Part shown: positions 1 through 8,444 of the stretch, in pieces | How positions within the stretch are numbered: position 1 is the first letter of the stretch | How the letters are laid out: every line of letters begins with the position of its first letter | Source of the DNA: an uncultured Lachnospiraceae bacterium | GTDB lineage: Bacteria; Bacillota; Clostridia; Lachnospirales; Lachnospiraceae | Direction: 5' to 3' | NCBI GenBank assembly: GCA_910584965.1 | Contig: CAJUDZ010000016.1 | Coordinates: forward strand, 1 to 64,000 | Length of the DNA: 64,000 bases | Position numbers and translations under genes: made by a program | The notes under the pieces: model-generated | Seen by the model: only the letters and a program-made list of their open reading frames with translations | What the model was told of the DNA's origin: nothing | Database searches by the model: none

Positions 1-39
1 GTTCAAAAGCCGGTCATCCTCCACCACTAAGAGCCGCAT
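1..39 (-). CDS. Response regulator, N-terminal fragment cut by the window edge
   Basis: Only the first 13 codons are present (MRLLVVEDDRLLN). They match the first beta strand and acidic pair of a CheY-like receiver domain. An AGGA Shine-Dalgarno sequence lies about 9 bases upstream of the ATG. It follows the ABC-transporter genes on the same strand, so it may be the regulator of that transporter, as in peptide-antibiotic sensing and immunity clusters. Output domain and partner kinase are outside the window. Confidence 0.6.
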   Translation of the reverse strand, partial: MRLLVVEDDRLLN

Positions 40-129
40 ACGTTCACATCCTTCCAGTTCTATTCTTCTATCATGGATAGTATCATTGAAATGTTACGAA
101 AATCTCACAAGAAAAAATTATATCATATT

Positions 130-774
130 TTACTTTATTTGTGTCAGCACTCCCATATCCATCTCATACACCCTATCACAGAGCAGCCTGATGTCCTCCC
201 AGTTATGACTGATGATGAGGATTAGCTTTCCCTCCTCTTTCAGCCCAAGCAGAAGTTTTCGTATCTCTTCCACGCCGTGATTATCCAGTCCATTCATGGG
301 CTCGTCAAGGATAATCAGACTGGGATTTTCCATGATAGCCTGTGCAATACCCAGCCGCTGGCGCATCCCCAGGGAATATTTCCCAACCCATTTCTTATCG
401 TCAGGGTCAAGACCAACCATGGTGATGCACTCCCTGATCCGCTCCTTTCCAGCCACATTTCGGATGGAGGCAAGATATTTTAAATTCCGATATCCGGATT
501 CTCTGGGCAAAAATCCTGGTGTCTCGATGATGAAGCCAATATCCTCGACAAATTCCACATCTCGCCCGACCTGTTTTTCTCCGACCCATATCTCACCTTC
601 CGTGACAGACATAAACCCGCAGAGGCACTTGATCAGCACCGTCTTCCCAGAACCGTTCCTTCCCACAATCCCATAAATCCCCCGCTCTGGTATCTCCAGA
701 TTAATGTCCTTCAATACCGTCTGCTCCTCTATTGTCTTAGAGACATTTTTAAAGATAATCCTTCTGCCATTCAT
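130..774 (-). CDS. ABC transporter ATP-binding protein (immunity/efflux type)
   Basis: About 214 residues, the usual size of a single ATPase subunit. Walker A is GRNGSGKT near residue 40, the signature loop is the variant YSLGMRQR, Walker B is LIILDEP, and the H-loop is IISHN. The YSLGM signature and short length resemble BcrA/LanF-type ATPases that export or detoxify peptide antibiotics at the membrane. I chose the start whose ATG overlaps the stop of the upstream permease (ATGA overlap, translational coupling); an ATG five codons earlier is possible. It is the last transporter gene of the four-gene set reading down from 3580. Substrate unknown. Confidence 0.85.
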   Translation of the reverse strand: MNGRRIIFKNVSKTIEEQTVLKDINLEIPERGIYGIVGRNGSGKTVLIKCLCGFMSVTEGEIWVGEKQVGRDVEFVEDIGFIIETPGFLPRESGYRNLKYLASIRNVAGKERIRECITMVGLDPDDKKWVGKYSLGMRQRLGIAQAIMENPSLIILDEPMNGLDNHGVEEIRKLLLGLKEEGKLILIISHNWEDIRLLCDRVYEMDMGVLTQIK

Positions 775-1616
775 TTTTGCTGTCCCCATTTCTTTATTTT
801 TTTAGTTCCCGACCCCAGGCAAATCACAATAAAAAGCGTGATTGTCACTGCAAAGAACACCACCGCATATTCCAAAGATACGCCATAAGACAGGTTGTTC
901 CCTGACATCACCTTCAATTGTGCCAACGTCACCGGCGAGAAAAGGTACGCCTTTGGTGTCCATGAATTGTAGATCATTACATCCAGAAATACAAAAAAAG
1001 ATGCCACCAATATCCCTGTCATCTTTTTTGTGATGTAATTGAACAAATAGACCACCAGCCCCATCCATGCAACGCACGCCCACTCAAGCAGGAAGCTGAT
1101 TGCAGTCGCCTCCACAGGCGAAAATACACCGACAATATAAGCAAACACCGTAAACGGTACACCATACTGATTCCCCGCGTTTGTCCTTGCCAGCGTCCCC
1201 CAGATGATTCCCCAGTCGCCGCTAAACCTGGTTTGTGAAAGCAGGCTGATAACACTAAACACCCATATAACCCCCACAAACAAAAATGAAGATGCCAGAA
1301 TATACAGTACATTACCCAACTGCCATGAAAATCTCCCGGAACGTTGAATAATATAGTAATGAGCCTTCCCTTCAAAGGGCGCTGTGCTAAACAGAAAAAC
1401 CGCACTCACCAGAAAAACCATCTGGCAGATATAATCATTTATCAGATGTGGAAAAGCCCACGGACTCACTTTCTCTGAGGCCGCCTGCGCCAGATCAGCC
1501 ACCGGCTCCAGATAGGAATAGATAAACACAGCAAGAATCATGAACAGAATCAGCACCCTGACTTGCACTAATTCCTGCTTTAGCTGAAAGCAAAATACCC
1601 GAACTCCCTTACTCAT
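771..1616 (-). CDS. ABC transporter permease, ABC-2-like, second of two
   Basis: 281 residues with about six hydrophobic segments, the first near residues 19-36 (ILFMILAVFIYSYLEP). It has no ATPase motif. It overlaps the preceding permease by 8 bases and the following ATPase by 4 bases, so the three are almost certainly translated as one complex in the cytoplasmic membrane. Two non-identical permeases plus one ATPase is the arrangement of LanFEG and Bcr-type transporters. That assignment rests on architecture, not on a diagnostic motif. Confidence 0.75.
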   Translation of the reverse strand: MSKGVRVFCFQLKQELVQVRVLILFMILAVFIYSYLEPVADLAQAASEKVSPWAFPHLINDYICQMVFLVSAVFLFSTAPFEGKAHYYIIQRSGRFSWQLGNVLYILASSFLFVGVIWVFSVISLLSQTRFSGDWGIIWGTLARTNAGNQYGVPFTVFAYIVGVFSPVEATAISFLLEWACVAWMGLVVYLFNYITKKMTGILVASFFVFLDVMIYNSWTPKAYLFSPVTLAQLKVMSGNNLSYGVSLEYAVVFFAVTITLFIVICLGSGTKKIKKWGQQK

Positions 1617-2418
1617 TCTTCACCCTCCCTTTCAGCTTCCGGTAAAACAGGACGCCAAATCCCACAGTCAGTCCCAACACCACCAACGCAGAACACAAAA
1701 TGGTGAGCCGATCCGTACCGACGGAGCTTCTGCCCTGCAGCCATAAATCCAACCGGAGTCCAACAGGAATCTTCAAAACAAAATAAGCCCGACCTGTCAA
1801 AAAGGACAGAATCAAAGGAGAGGCCGCCGTCACATAGATATTAGGGAAATATGACGATACCAGCAAAGCTGCCGTTGCCCATAACCCTCCGGTCAAGAAC
1901 AAAAGGAAGATAACCGCTGTAAAATAACCGGCAACATTACCCTGCAACAAAAATTCATAAAAAGGAAAAGCTTCTGTCTCCGGCAATCTGGCTCGATGAA
2001 ACAACTGAATAAAAGAATTTGCCAAAAGGATAAAGGCAATCCCACCTGCCGATACCGGAAGAGCTCCTGAGAGGAACGTTGTAAGCACCTTGGACATGCA
2101 GTATTTCTTCTTCCCTGTTTTCATAAGCAGCATCCTCAGCATATTCGTATTGTATTCCTCACAAAAACTTACTGCATAGGGAAGCGCCGCCAGCATTGGA
2201 ACCACATAGATACCATAAAAGCCGCCAAATATAAAAGAATTACACCAATAATAGTATACATCCACAGTCTCAGGGGAGGTCCACATAAATGGTATTTGGT
2301 TCCAGGTGTCCAGGCAGATACACAGCACAACACCAACCGGCACAAGAAAAAATCTCACTGTCAGACTTCTCTTAAATTCGGCACCAAGCAGGCGGGGCAA
2401 TACCCTGTTATTCTCCAT
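1609..2418 (-). CDS. ABC transporter permease, ABC-2-like, first of two
   Basis: 269 residues with about six predicted membrane helices, starting near residue 22 with a segment that includes FFLVPVGVVLCICLDTW. The conserved EEYNTNMLRMLL region around residue 85 resembles the cytoplasmic coupling segment of ABC-2 permeases. It overlaps the upstream lipoprotein gene by 11 bases and the downstream permease by 8 bases. Probable partner of the ATPase at 130-774. Substrate unknown; peptide-antibiotic immunity is inferred from gene arrangement. Confidence 0.75.
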   Translation of the reverse strand: MENNRVLPRLLGAEFKRSLTVRFFLVPVGVVLCICLDTWNQIPFMWTSPETVDVYYYWCNSFIFGGFYGIYVVPMLAALPYAVSFCEEYNTNMLRMLLMKTGKKKYCMSKVLTTFLSGALPVSAGGIAFILLANSFIQLFHRARLPETEAFPFYEFLLQGNVAGYFTAVIFLLFLTGGLWATAALLVSSYFPNIYVTAASPLILSFLTGRAYFVLKIPVGLRLDLWLQGRSSVGTDRLTILCSALVVLGLTVGFGVLFYRKLKGRVKNE

Positions 2419-3580
2419 AGGCCAGATTCCCTCCCGTTATCGCATTGATTCGCTCGGCGCTGCTGTTTCCCGAAGGCGAATCTATCTGCACACACCAATA
2501 AGGCGCCAGCTTATACTGTTCCGTCTCTTTCCAGTCCGGTACAACAACATACTCCAGCCATATCCGGGAGATTGTAACCTGCGAGTCCAATATGGTATTC
2601 TCATAAATTTCCTTTACCGCTTCCAGCGCTGCCTCCGCTGAAATAATTGTCTGCGCCTCTGCTTCCGGGCTGGCATCAAAAAATCCACCCCTAACGGCTA
2701 TATAGCGAATCCCATCCTGATCAAGCAACATCGTAATCCGGCTTTCAGCCGTCCAATAGGTTTCCACCGCCATGGATATGCCCGGCTCATTGATGCCGCT
2801 GTAGATTGGCAGACCTTCCTTCGTCAGTTCATACTCCATATAGTACATCTCATCTGCGTCCGACCAGTCATCGACCGTGGCTGTTTTTCCTCTCTGTGCA
2901 TCTTCCTGGTAGTTCTGCGTCTGTCTGTACTTCTCATCCAACTCCGTTAGTTCTTTTTGATTTAGGGCATAAGCAGCAAGAACCTCCGAATCCTGTCCTG
3001 TCAGTTCTTTCACCTTTTCCTTTCCCATCTGAACGGCTTCCTCTGCGTTCAGAAAGGACAAATCCTGTATTTCTTCCTTCCGGAAAGAACAACTGCCGGC
3101 ATTATAATATGCGGATTCCACCAGAGATACAATGTAATCGTCCCTTTCCTCGTCCCTGGCATATGTAAAATTACCCAGGGGATCCGTACTAAAGTATCCG
3201 CCCTCTTTCGTTTCTGCGGAATAAGCTCCCGTCCATTCCGGGTGATCCGTTACGACTGCTTCCGACATTCCGGAAAAAACATCCAACTCTTCTCTCGGAA
3301 ACGCTTTCTCTGTCAACGCATACACGCTGTATCCCTGCTCTTTCGGCAAAACCACCTCCGCGTCAATAACCAGCTGATCGGACAACTTCTCGCTGATATG
3401 GTTTGTTCCGGATTCCGCCCCTCCTGCACTCCAGGCATTCTCCTGCGCCTCCTCTGTGCAGCTTCCGGCCGGTGTGCTCTCAGAGGGTTCTGCTGCCGTA
3501 CCGGAACAGCCAGTCATCAGAATACCGGCGGACATAAGCACAGACAATGCAAACATCTTTTTTGAAATGTTCTTTTTCAT
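2408..3580 (-). CDS. Large lipoprotein associated with ABC transporter
   Basis: About 390 residues with an N-terminal lipoprotein signal: basic start (MKKNISKK), hydrophobic stretch, and lipobox LMTGC with Cys near residue 25, followed by a Ser/Thr/Glu-rich linker. The remainder is a soluble extracytoplasmic domain that I do not recognise. It is first in the operon with two permeases and an ATPase, so it may bind the transported or sensed compound outside the membrane. An alternative ATG at 3592 directly abuts the AAGGAG sequence and would leave only one base of spacing, so I prefer the internal start, though its spacing of about 13 bases is long. Confidence 0.7.
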   Translation of the reverse strand: MKKNISKKMFALSVLMSAGILMTGCSGTAAEPSESTPAGSCTEEAQENAWSAGGAESGTNHISEKLSDQLVIDAEVVLPKEQGYSVYALTEKAFPREELDVFSGMSEAVVTDHPEWTGAYSAETKEGGYFSTDPLGNFTYARDEERDDYIVSLVESAYYNAGSCSFRKEEIQDLSFLNAEEAVQMGKEKVKELTGQDSEVLAAYALNQKELTELDEKYRQTQNYQEDAQRGKTATVDDWSDADEMYYMEYELTKEGLPIYSGINEPGISMAVETYWTAESRITMLLDQDGIRYIAVRGGFFDASPEAEAQTIISAEAALEAVKEIYENTILDSQVTISRIWLEYVVVPDWKETEQYKLAPYWCVQIDSPSGNSSAERINAITGGNLAYGE

Positions 3581-3789
3581 AGCAATAACCATACTCCTTT
3601 TTCCTTAAAATTCTGTTGAAGTCAATGACAACTCTCATTATCCATGTCTCTGTCATAACTTCAACCCTTTCTGCACCAAACGACATGTTTTGTCTCTATT
3701 TGGTCATTCTTCCAATATTCACCCTAACCTTCCTGATTCTTTTTCCAAACCCCAAAATCCTCTAAAAAATGCCTTTTCATGCAATTTTT

Positions 3790-3818
3790 TTGTATTCTCT
3801 TATCCTTTATAGTATAAT
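3790..3818 (+). promoter_or_regulatory. Sigma-70 type promoter of the LytTR/GHKL pair
   Basis: TTGTAT, a 17-base spacer and a perfect TATAAT lie about 45 bases upstream of the response regulator start. No other start codon with a ribosome site lies between. Confidence 0.6.
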
Positions 3819-3864
3819 GTAAAAGAATTTATATATAGCAAATGTAATGAAAAGAGGTGCGAAA

Positions 3865-4569
3865 ATGCGAATACTCATTTGTGACGATGATTCGCTTGTA
3901 GTTGAACAGCTTCAAAAATATATCAGGAACTTTTTTAAAAACATCAGTTTAAAATGTCCCGAAATCACCTGCTTTTCTGACGGTGAATCGCTGCTTGCAG
4001 ACACCGGGGAAAAAGATATCCTTTTCCTTGATATTGAGATGCCGGGAATCAACGGCATCTATGTCGGCAATGAATTAAAAAGGGCAAATGACAACATTAT
4101 TATTTTTGTTGTTACCTCTTACTCCCAATATCTGGATGATGCCATGCGCTTCCATGTATTCCGTTACCTGTCAAAACCCTTGGATATCCACCGGTTTTTT
4201 CGTAACATGAAAGACGCCATTGATTTATATACCACCATGGCCATCAATCTTCCAATCGAAACAAAACAGGGTGTGCATACCCTTCCGGCATCTTCAGTCA
4301 TAGCGGTAGAAGCACAGGGCAGAAAAGTAACGGTGCATACAACCCTGTGTGATTTTGAATCTGTCCACAATATGCAGTATTGGCTGGAGCTTCTCCCCAA
4401 AAACCTTTTTTTCCAGACACACCGCAGTTTCATTATCAATTTTGAACATGTCACGAATTTTGACCGCAATCTTATTTATATGACTGCCGGGCTGTCTGCT
4501 TACCTGACCAAAAGAAAATACAGCTTATTTAAAGAAGCCTATCTCCTTTATTTGGAAAGCATGAGGTAA
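3865..4569 (+). CDS. LytTR-family response regulator (AgrA-like)
   Basis: 234 residues. The receiver domain begins MRILICDDDS; the likely phosphoacceptor Asp is in ILFLDIEMPG near residue 53. The C-terminal half is a LytTR DNA-binding domain with the typical NLFFQTHRSFIIN stretch near residue 185. It should regulate promoters on phosphorylation by the kinase encoded five bases downstream. The start at 3865 follows AGAGGTG with about 6 bases of spacing; the longer frame from 3847 would place its start ahead of that site. No AgrB or AgrD gene was found beside it, so the signal is unknown. Confidence 0.85.
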   Translation: MRILICDDDSLVVEQLQKYIRNFFKNISLKCPEITCFSDGESLLADTGEKDILFLDIEMPGINGIYVGNELKRANDNIIIFVVTSYSQYLDDAMRFHVFRYLSKPLDIHRFFRNMKDAIDLYTTMAINLPIETKQGVHTLPASSVIAVEAQGRKVTVHTTLCDFESVHNMQYWLELLPKNLFFQTHRSFIINFEHVTNFDRNLIYMTAGLSAYLTKRKYSLFKEAYLLYLESMR

Positions 4570-4574
4570 ATCAA

Positions 4575-5879
4575 ATGAAAAATATCATCTGCTATTTTTT
4601 CAGTTTTCTTGTGGAGGCAATGATACTTTGGCAGTACTCTTCCCACCTGTTTTCTGCCAGGCGCAAGCCCCGGGAAAAGATGCTTATGTTATGCGGTTTC
4701 TATTTTATCCTGTTTGGCGTGTCACTGTTTGAATCTGTATGGTTCAATACCACTTTATATTTCTTACTGAATTTTATTTTCCTGATTATACAGTGCTGTC
4801 CAAACTGGTACACAGCAGTATTTCATGCCTCCATACTGACAGCTGTTATGACAACGAGCGAACTGATTGTTTACGGGATTACCAAGCGGTTCGCCCCTCA
4901 TTTTCTCAACAATAGCAGGGACTTTTATCATCTTTTATTGTTTTCGGTTTTTAGCAAGCTCATATTTTTTGCTGTAACTTTTATATTGATGCACCTGATG
5001 AAAAAACAAAAAAAGAATGCGGAGCAGTATGACCGTTCTGTTTTCCTTTTTGTTTTTATCCCTGTAACCTCTATTTTTATTATGTTTACGCTTATAAGTA
5101 TCGGCGAATCGGTTTCCCTCCCGCAATCACTTGACTGGATGGTTGCCATGGGAGCCGTTTTTCTGTTGATATCCAATCTCCTTGTATTTGGAATCTATCA
5201 ATACAATCAAACAAAGAATATAGAATTTACGGATATGCAGTTACTGCTTCAAAAGGAAGCAAATGCGGCAGAATACTATGGAATGCTGCTCTCACAAAGC
5301 GAGAATCAGAATATTCTGATCCATGATATCAAAAAACATTTGCAGTCCATTGACATGTTGAATGACAAAAAGGAATCTGATAAAATCAGCGCCTATATTA
5401 AACAGCTCATGCTGTCCTCAGACCTGAAGGAAACCGCCCATTTGTGTGACAACGAAATGCTGAGCGCTATCCTGTGCCGTTATAAACGTCAGTGTGACCG
5501 CCAAAAAATTTCTTTCCATACTGATATCAGATGCGGGACAGTGGATTTTATTACAGATTCTGACCTTACCTCCCTGTTCTGCAACCTGTTAGACAATGCC
5601 CTTGAAGCAGCATCCGGTATTCCGGAATCCTTTATCGAAATCAGCACAAGCCAAAGAGCCAAAACGCCATTCGTTGTGATAACTATTATAAACTCCAGCA
5701 GGAAAAATCCTTTTTCTGATTCATCGAAGATGCTTTCTACTAATAAAGCAGATAAACGCAGGCATGGTTTTGGTCTGAAAAGCATCCGAAGAACTGTCCG
5801 CAAATATCATGGTGATATTCAAATGTATTATAATGATGACACTCTGACTTTCCATTCAATTATCACTCTAAAACAATAA
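4575..5879 (+). CDS. GHKL-domain sensor histidine kinase (AgrC-like)
   Basis: 434 residues. The first about 200 form six or so membrane helices. A cytoplasmic segment then carries the phosphoacceptor His in ILIHDIKKHLQSIDML near residue 252, and a GHKL ATPase domain has the N-box NLLDNALEAA and a later glycine-rich HGFGLKSIRR. This is the AgrC/quorum-sensing kinase layout without a large extracellular domain. It is cotranscribed with the LytTR regulator. Peptide sensing is the family norm; no peptide gene is visible here. Confidence 0.85.
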   Translation: MKNIICYFFSFLVEAMILWQYSSHLFSARRKPREKMLMLCGFYFILFGVSLFESVWFNTTLYFLLNFIFLIIQCCPNWYTAVFHASILTAVMTTSELIVYGITKRFAPHFLNNSRDFYHLLLFSVFSKLIFFAVTFILMHLMKKQKKNAEQYDRSVFLFVFIPVTSIFIMFTLISIGESVSLPQSLDWMVAMGAVFLLISNLLVFGIYQYNQTKNIEFTDMQLLLQKEANAAEYYGMLLSQSENQNILIHDIKKHLQSIDMLNDKKESDKISAYIKQLMLSSDLKETAHLCDNEMLSAILCRYKRQCDRQKISFHTDIRCGTVDFITDSDLTSLFCNLLDNALEAASGIPESFIEISTSQRAKTPFVVITIINSSRKNPFSDSSKMLSTNKADKRRHGFGLKSIRRTVRKYHGDIQMYYNDDTLTFHSIITLKQ

Positions 5880-5936
5880 AATTTCTGTTATCAGAATGGC
5901 GATAAATATTCCACCATACCGCTGATTGTTTTTTCT

Positions 5937-6062
5937 TTGTCGTACATAAGCATAATTACACGCATTGAAACCAACAAGCAGCACGTTACGGATATTGAGC
6001 TGCGAGCTTTGTCGGATGTGCCAGGCATCAGTTATGCGTTTTTGATGGCGAAGAGGACAAAT
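5937..6062 (+). pseudogene. Remnant of an XRE-family HTH regulator
   Basis: The frame starting at 5937 reads YISIITRIETNKQHVTDIEL and continues RALSDVPGISYAFLM. This matches helices 3 to 5 of XRE-type helix-turn-helix domains (typically SYISRIENG..VTDIEL.ALA..LGVS..YLM). The first two helices and a start codon with a ribosome site are missing, and the frame drifts into unrelated sequence after about residue 40. It reads as a truncated regulator left at a former gene junction. Confidence 0.5.
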
Positions 6063-6103
6063 AGGAAAACAGGATGCCCTGTTTCCTCTAAGCGGAGGGA
6101 ATA

Positions 6104-6463
6104 TCACTTCCCTTTATGCACTTCTTGATGCAATTCTAGTTTCTCCGCCCATTTCAACCCCTCGTTCTCTTTCAGAAGCCCCATGTGGTACAGCGCCTGC
6201 ACACAGTCCACGTATCCCTGAATATAGGCACGCTTCTCTTGGGCGGATGCAAAATCCTCCAGCCGCTCTTTCATCTTCTCTGCCTTTTCCTGCCCCTCTG
6301 CAGGCAGTGTTTCCAGGAATGCCTCCCATTCCTGCTCCGTTTCCTTCCATGCCTCCAGAGCCGCCTCATATTCCGGAGTGCGCACATAGCTCTCCCGTTT
6401 CACGTTCTCCCCGTTCAGTGTGCCTAAGAACTGGGCTATCTTTAACCATACATCATTTAACAT
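6104..6463 (-). CDS. Unknown 119-residue acidic helical protein
   Basis: I do not recognise this protein. It is rich in Glu, Lys, Ala and Leu and is predicted almost wholly alpha-helical (for example TPEYEAALEAWKETEQEWEA). The EY..A...W....E pattern and C-terminal YIQGYVDCVQALYHMGLL resemble small helical proteins common in Lachnospiraceae mobile elements (possibly DUF6809; not verified). It is divergent from the XRE regulator at 6618 across a 154-base AT-rich gap that probably holds both promoters. Confidence 0.5.
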   Translation of the reverse strand: MLNDVWLKIAQFLGTLNGENVKRESYVRTPEYEAALEAWKETEQEWEAFLETLPAEGQEKAEKMKERLEDFASAQEKRAYIQGYVDCVQALYHMGLLKENEGLKWAEKLELHQEVHKGK

Positions 6464-6617
6464 AGTATTCTCCCTTTCTTCTTATATTTTCTACATTCTC
6501 TTATATTTTTACCTTTACCGTCCATTATATATGTCATAGAAGAATTTTATCAACCATAATCGCTTAATTATTTATATCATAGCAGATAAAATTAGTCCAT
6601 AGCAAGGAGGGTGGGGA
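6464..6617. promoter_or_regulatory. Divergent AT-rich promoter region with a direct repeat
   Basis: The gap between the divergent genes contains TTATATTTT twice about 19 bases apart (near 6481 and 6500), a spacing of nearly two helical turns that would suit a repressor such as the adjacent XRE protein. This is inference; the repeats are AT-rich and short. Confidence 0.3.
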
Positions 6618-6962
6618 ATGGACAATTTACTGAAACAGATTGGCAACCGCATACTAAACCGCAGAAAACAGCTCCGTCTGACGCAGGAAGAGCTGGCGGA
6701 GAAAGCAGGCATCACGCCCCAGACCGTCTCCTCCGCAGAGCTTGGCAAAAAAGCCCTGCGCCCGGAAAATATCATCCGGGTCTGCTCCGCCCTTGACATC
6801 AGCACCGACTACCTGCTCCTGGGTGAAATAAACGGAGGCGACTATTCTGTCCTGCTCTCTAAAATCTCAGACCTTCCTCCCGCACAATACCGCCACCTGG
6901 AGGATATTATCAACAGTTTTATCCTGGCTCTTGGTGAGCGGGAGGCACAGAGCGGAAAATAA
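6618..6962 (+). CDS. XRE-family HTH transcriptional regulator
   Basis: 114 residues. Residues 8-64 form a Cro/C1-type helix-turn-helix domain (RILNRRKQLRLTQEELAEKA, then GITPQTVSSAELGKKALRPE). The C-terminal about 45 residues are a short helical tail, probably for dimerisation. A strong ribosome site (AAGGAGGG) precedes the ATG. It is the only plus-strand gene among the minus-strand core genes of the element and is convergent with the partition genes, so it is a candidate for the element's own repressor. Target unknown. Confidence 0.75.
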   Translation: MDNLLKQIGNRILNRRKQLRLTQEELAEKAGITPQTVSSAELGKKALRPENIIRVCSALDISTDYLLLGEINGGDYSVLLSKISDLPPAQYRHLEDIINSFILALGEREAQSGK

Positions 6963-6977
6963 TCCCCCCTGTGCTTT

Positions 6978-7379
6978 TTAACTGCTCCGGAACGCCGACA
7001 TGGTATCCGCGATCAGCGCCAGTGTCGCCTGGTCTATTTCTTTCTGCTGTTCCCCTTCTCTTTTCTGCTCCTGCTTTACAGTTCCCCGCTCCGCCGCAGG
7101 TTCTTTCCTTACATCCGGTCTGTGGCCGGCCTGTTTTCCCGTTCCCTTCCGCTCCAGGATCTCCGCAACGATTTCTTCTATGGCCGCCCTGTCCACCGCC
7201 GGGGGAATCCTGATATCCGGCGTTTCCGGGCAGTGGATGTAATGGAGGACCGCATTCACAAGAAACTGCGCCTTGCTGTGCGCCCCCTGTTTCTCCAGCA
7301 GGCGGATCACCGCATCATGGGACGGGTCATTTTCATTGAACTTGATGCTGAACCGCTCCCGGTTTTTCTTTTCCCCCAT
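6978..7379 (-). CDS. ParR-like partition DNA-binding protein
   Basis: 133 residues from the ATG five bases after the ParM stop. The N-terminal half (RERFSIKFNENDPSHDAVIR, then LLEKQGAHSKAQFLVNAVLHYI) has the strand-helix-helix pattern of ribbon-helix-helix DNA-binding proteins, as in ParR/StbB partners of actin-type plasmid segregation. The C-terminal half is charged and Gln/Lys-rich and could contact ParM filaments. Its place directly after parM matches type II par operons. A longer upstream in-frame extension overlaps parM and lacks a ribosome site. Confidence 0.7.
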   Translation of the reverse strand: MGEKKNRERFSIKFNENDPSHDAVIRLLEKQGAHSKAQFLVNAVLHYIHCPETPDIRIPPAVDRAAIEEIVAEILERKGTGKQAGHRPDVRKEPAAERGTVKQEQKREGEQQKEIDQATLALIADTMSAFRSS

Positions 7380-7383
7380 AGGC

Positions 7384-8295
7384 TCACCTGCCTGTTTCCA
7401 TCTTGTAAAGGAACTCATATCCCTTTGCGTTGGCATGGATTTCTTCCACAAACAGGGCATTTCTCACCTTCCCGGAGGCTTCGATCTGCCGGCGCAGCAG
7501 GATTGCCCCGCCGCCCACAAATACCACCATGCCGGACATCAGATCCAGCATGCGCTCCCGCAGGCTGTTTGCCAGGTCGTTGACAAAATCCTGCGCCAGC
7601 TTCTCCACAAGGGAGACCACTTCCGGGGCATACGTGTCCCCACCGTCTTTTAAAATGCCGTCAATGTCCGTTTCTTCCAGCAGGATATCAAATTCCGAAT
7701 TTACCTTTGTCCGTATCCGGTTATACAGAAGGATCACCCCGTTCTCCAGGGAGTCGCATACCGACAGGTCCGCCCGGCCGGAGCGCATCATCAGATAGTC
7801 CGCCGTAAAGCCTCCGATATCCACGACCAGCACCCTGGGCTTATCCAGCAGCCGGTCCATCATGGTCACGGCCGCCGCAAAAGCCTGCGGGTAGCACCGC
7901 ACATCCTCAATATAAACCGTGTAGGGATTCTCCCGGTACTGGAAGTTTACAATGCCCCTGCCTGAAAAATACCGGATGAAGGACTGGTTCTGCGCCCCAT
8001 AGTGGGCAGGCGGAAGCCCTACCGCCAGGGATACATGCACCACTTCTTCCCCGTACCGCTCTTTTCTATGGAGTTCCTCTGCGACTGCGAACAGGGTAAG
8101 GATAAAAAAGCGGTCATCCTCCGTCTTATCCCTCTTATAAGGGATCCTCTGGTTTGACAGCGTGTAAAACTTATCCCGGTATTCCAGGACCTCGCTGCCA
8201 AAGGGCCTGACAATGCTCTCCGTCAGCCCGGACACAAAAGGCGGGCAGTGGATTGTTTTCATTTGTTTGTTCCCATGGTCGATTGCAATTAACAT
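7384..8295 (-). CDS. parM: ParM-like actin-type segregation ATPase
   Basis: 303 residues of the ParM/StbA actin-like fold. The phosphate-1 motif is IDHGNKQMK at the N-terminus, phosphate-2 is VLVVDIGGFTADYLMMR near residue 160, and the adenosine motif is VVFVGGGAILLRR near residue 265. Such proteins polymerise into filaments that push sister plasmids apart when bound through ParR to a centromere. On an integrating element this would stabilise an excised circular form. Family call is solid; activity is inferred. Confidence 0.85.
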   Translation of the reverse strand: MLIAIDHGNKQMKTIHCPPFVSGLTESIVRPFGSEVLEYRDKFYTLSNQRIPYKRDKTEDDRFFILTLFAVAEELHRKERYGEEVVHVSLAVGLPPAHYGAQNQSFIRYFSGRGIVNFQYRENPYTVYIEDVRCYPQAFAAAVTMMDRLLDKPRVLVVDIGGFTADYLMMRSGRADLSVCDSLENGVILLYNRIRTKVNSEFDILLEETDIDGILKDGGDTYAPEVVSLVEKLAQDFVNDLANSLRERMLDLMSGMVVFVGGGAILLRRQIEASGKVRNALFVEEIHANAKGYEFLYKMETGR

Positions 8296-8332
8296 AAGTT
8301 TCCCATCTCCTTTTTTATTTTATACTTATCCT

Positions 8333-8434
8333 TTACGCATGGATTACGCATTTTTCAACAAAATAGAAAAAAATACAGGACAGACAACATATCCTGCCGC
8401 CTGCCCTGCATTCTGTCCTGTAAAACCTGTCCTG
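8333..8434. other. Candidate parC centromere upstream of parM
   Basis: Between parM and the next gene upstream lie repeated short motifs: CTGTCCTG at 8413 and 8427, its complement CAGGACAG at 8376, several further CCTG units, and TTACGCAT twice (8333, 8344). Type II partition loci usually carry ParR-binding repeats just upstream of parM. The match is in position and repetition, not to a known sequence. Confidence 0.4.
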
Positions 8435-8444
8435 CCTATTCTGG

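Noticed and set aside
5880..6110. A left attachment site for the element near 5.9-6.1 kb
   Set aside because: I looked for a copy of the tRNA-Arg 3-prime end on both strands in the left 6 kb and saw none; the left end is probably outside the window.
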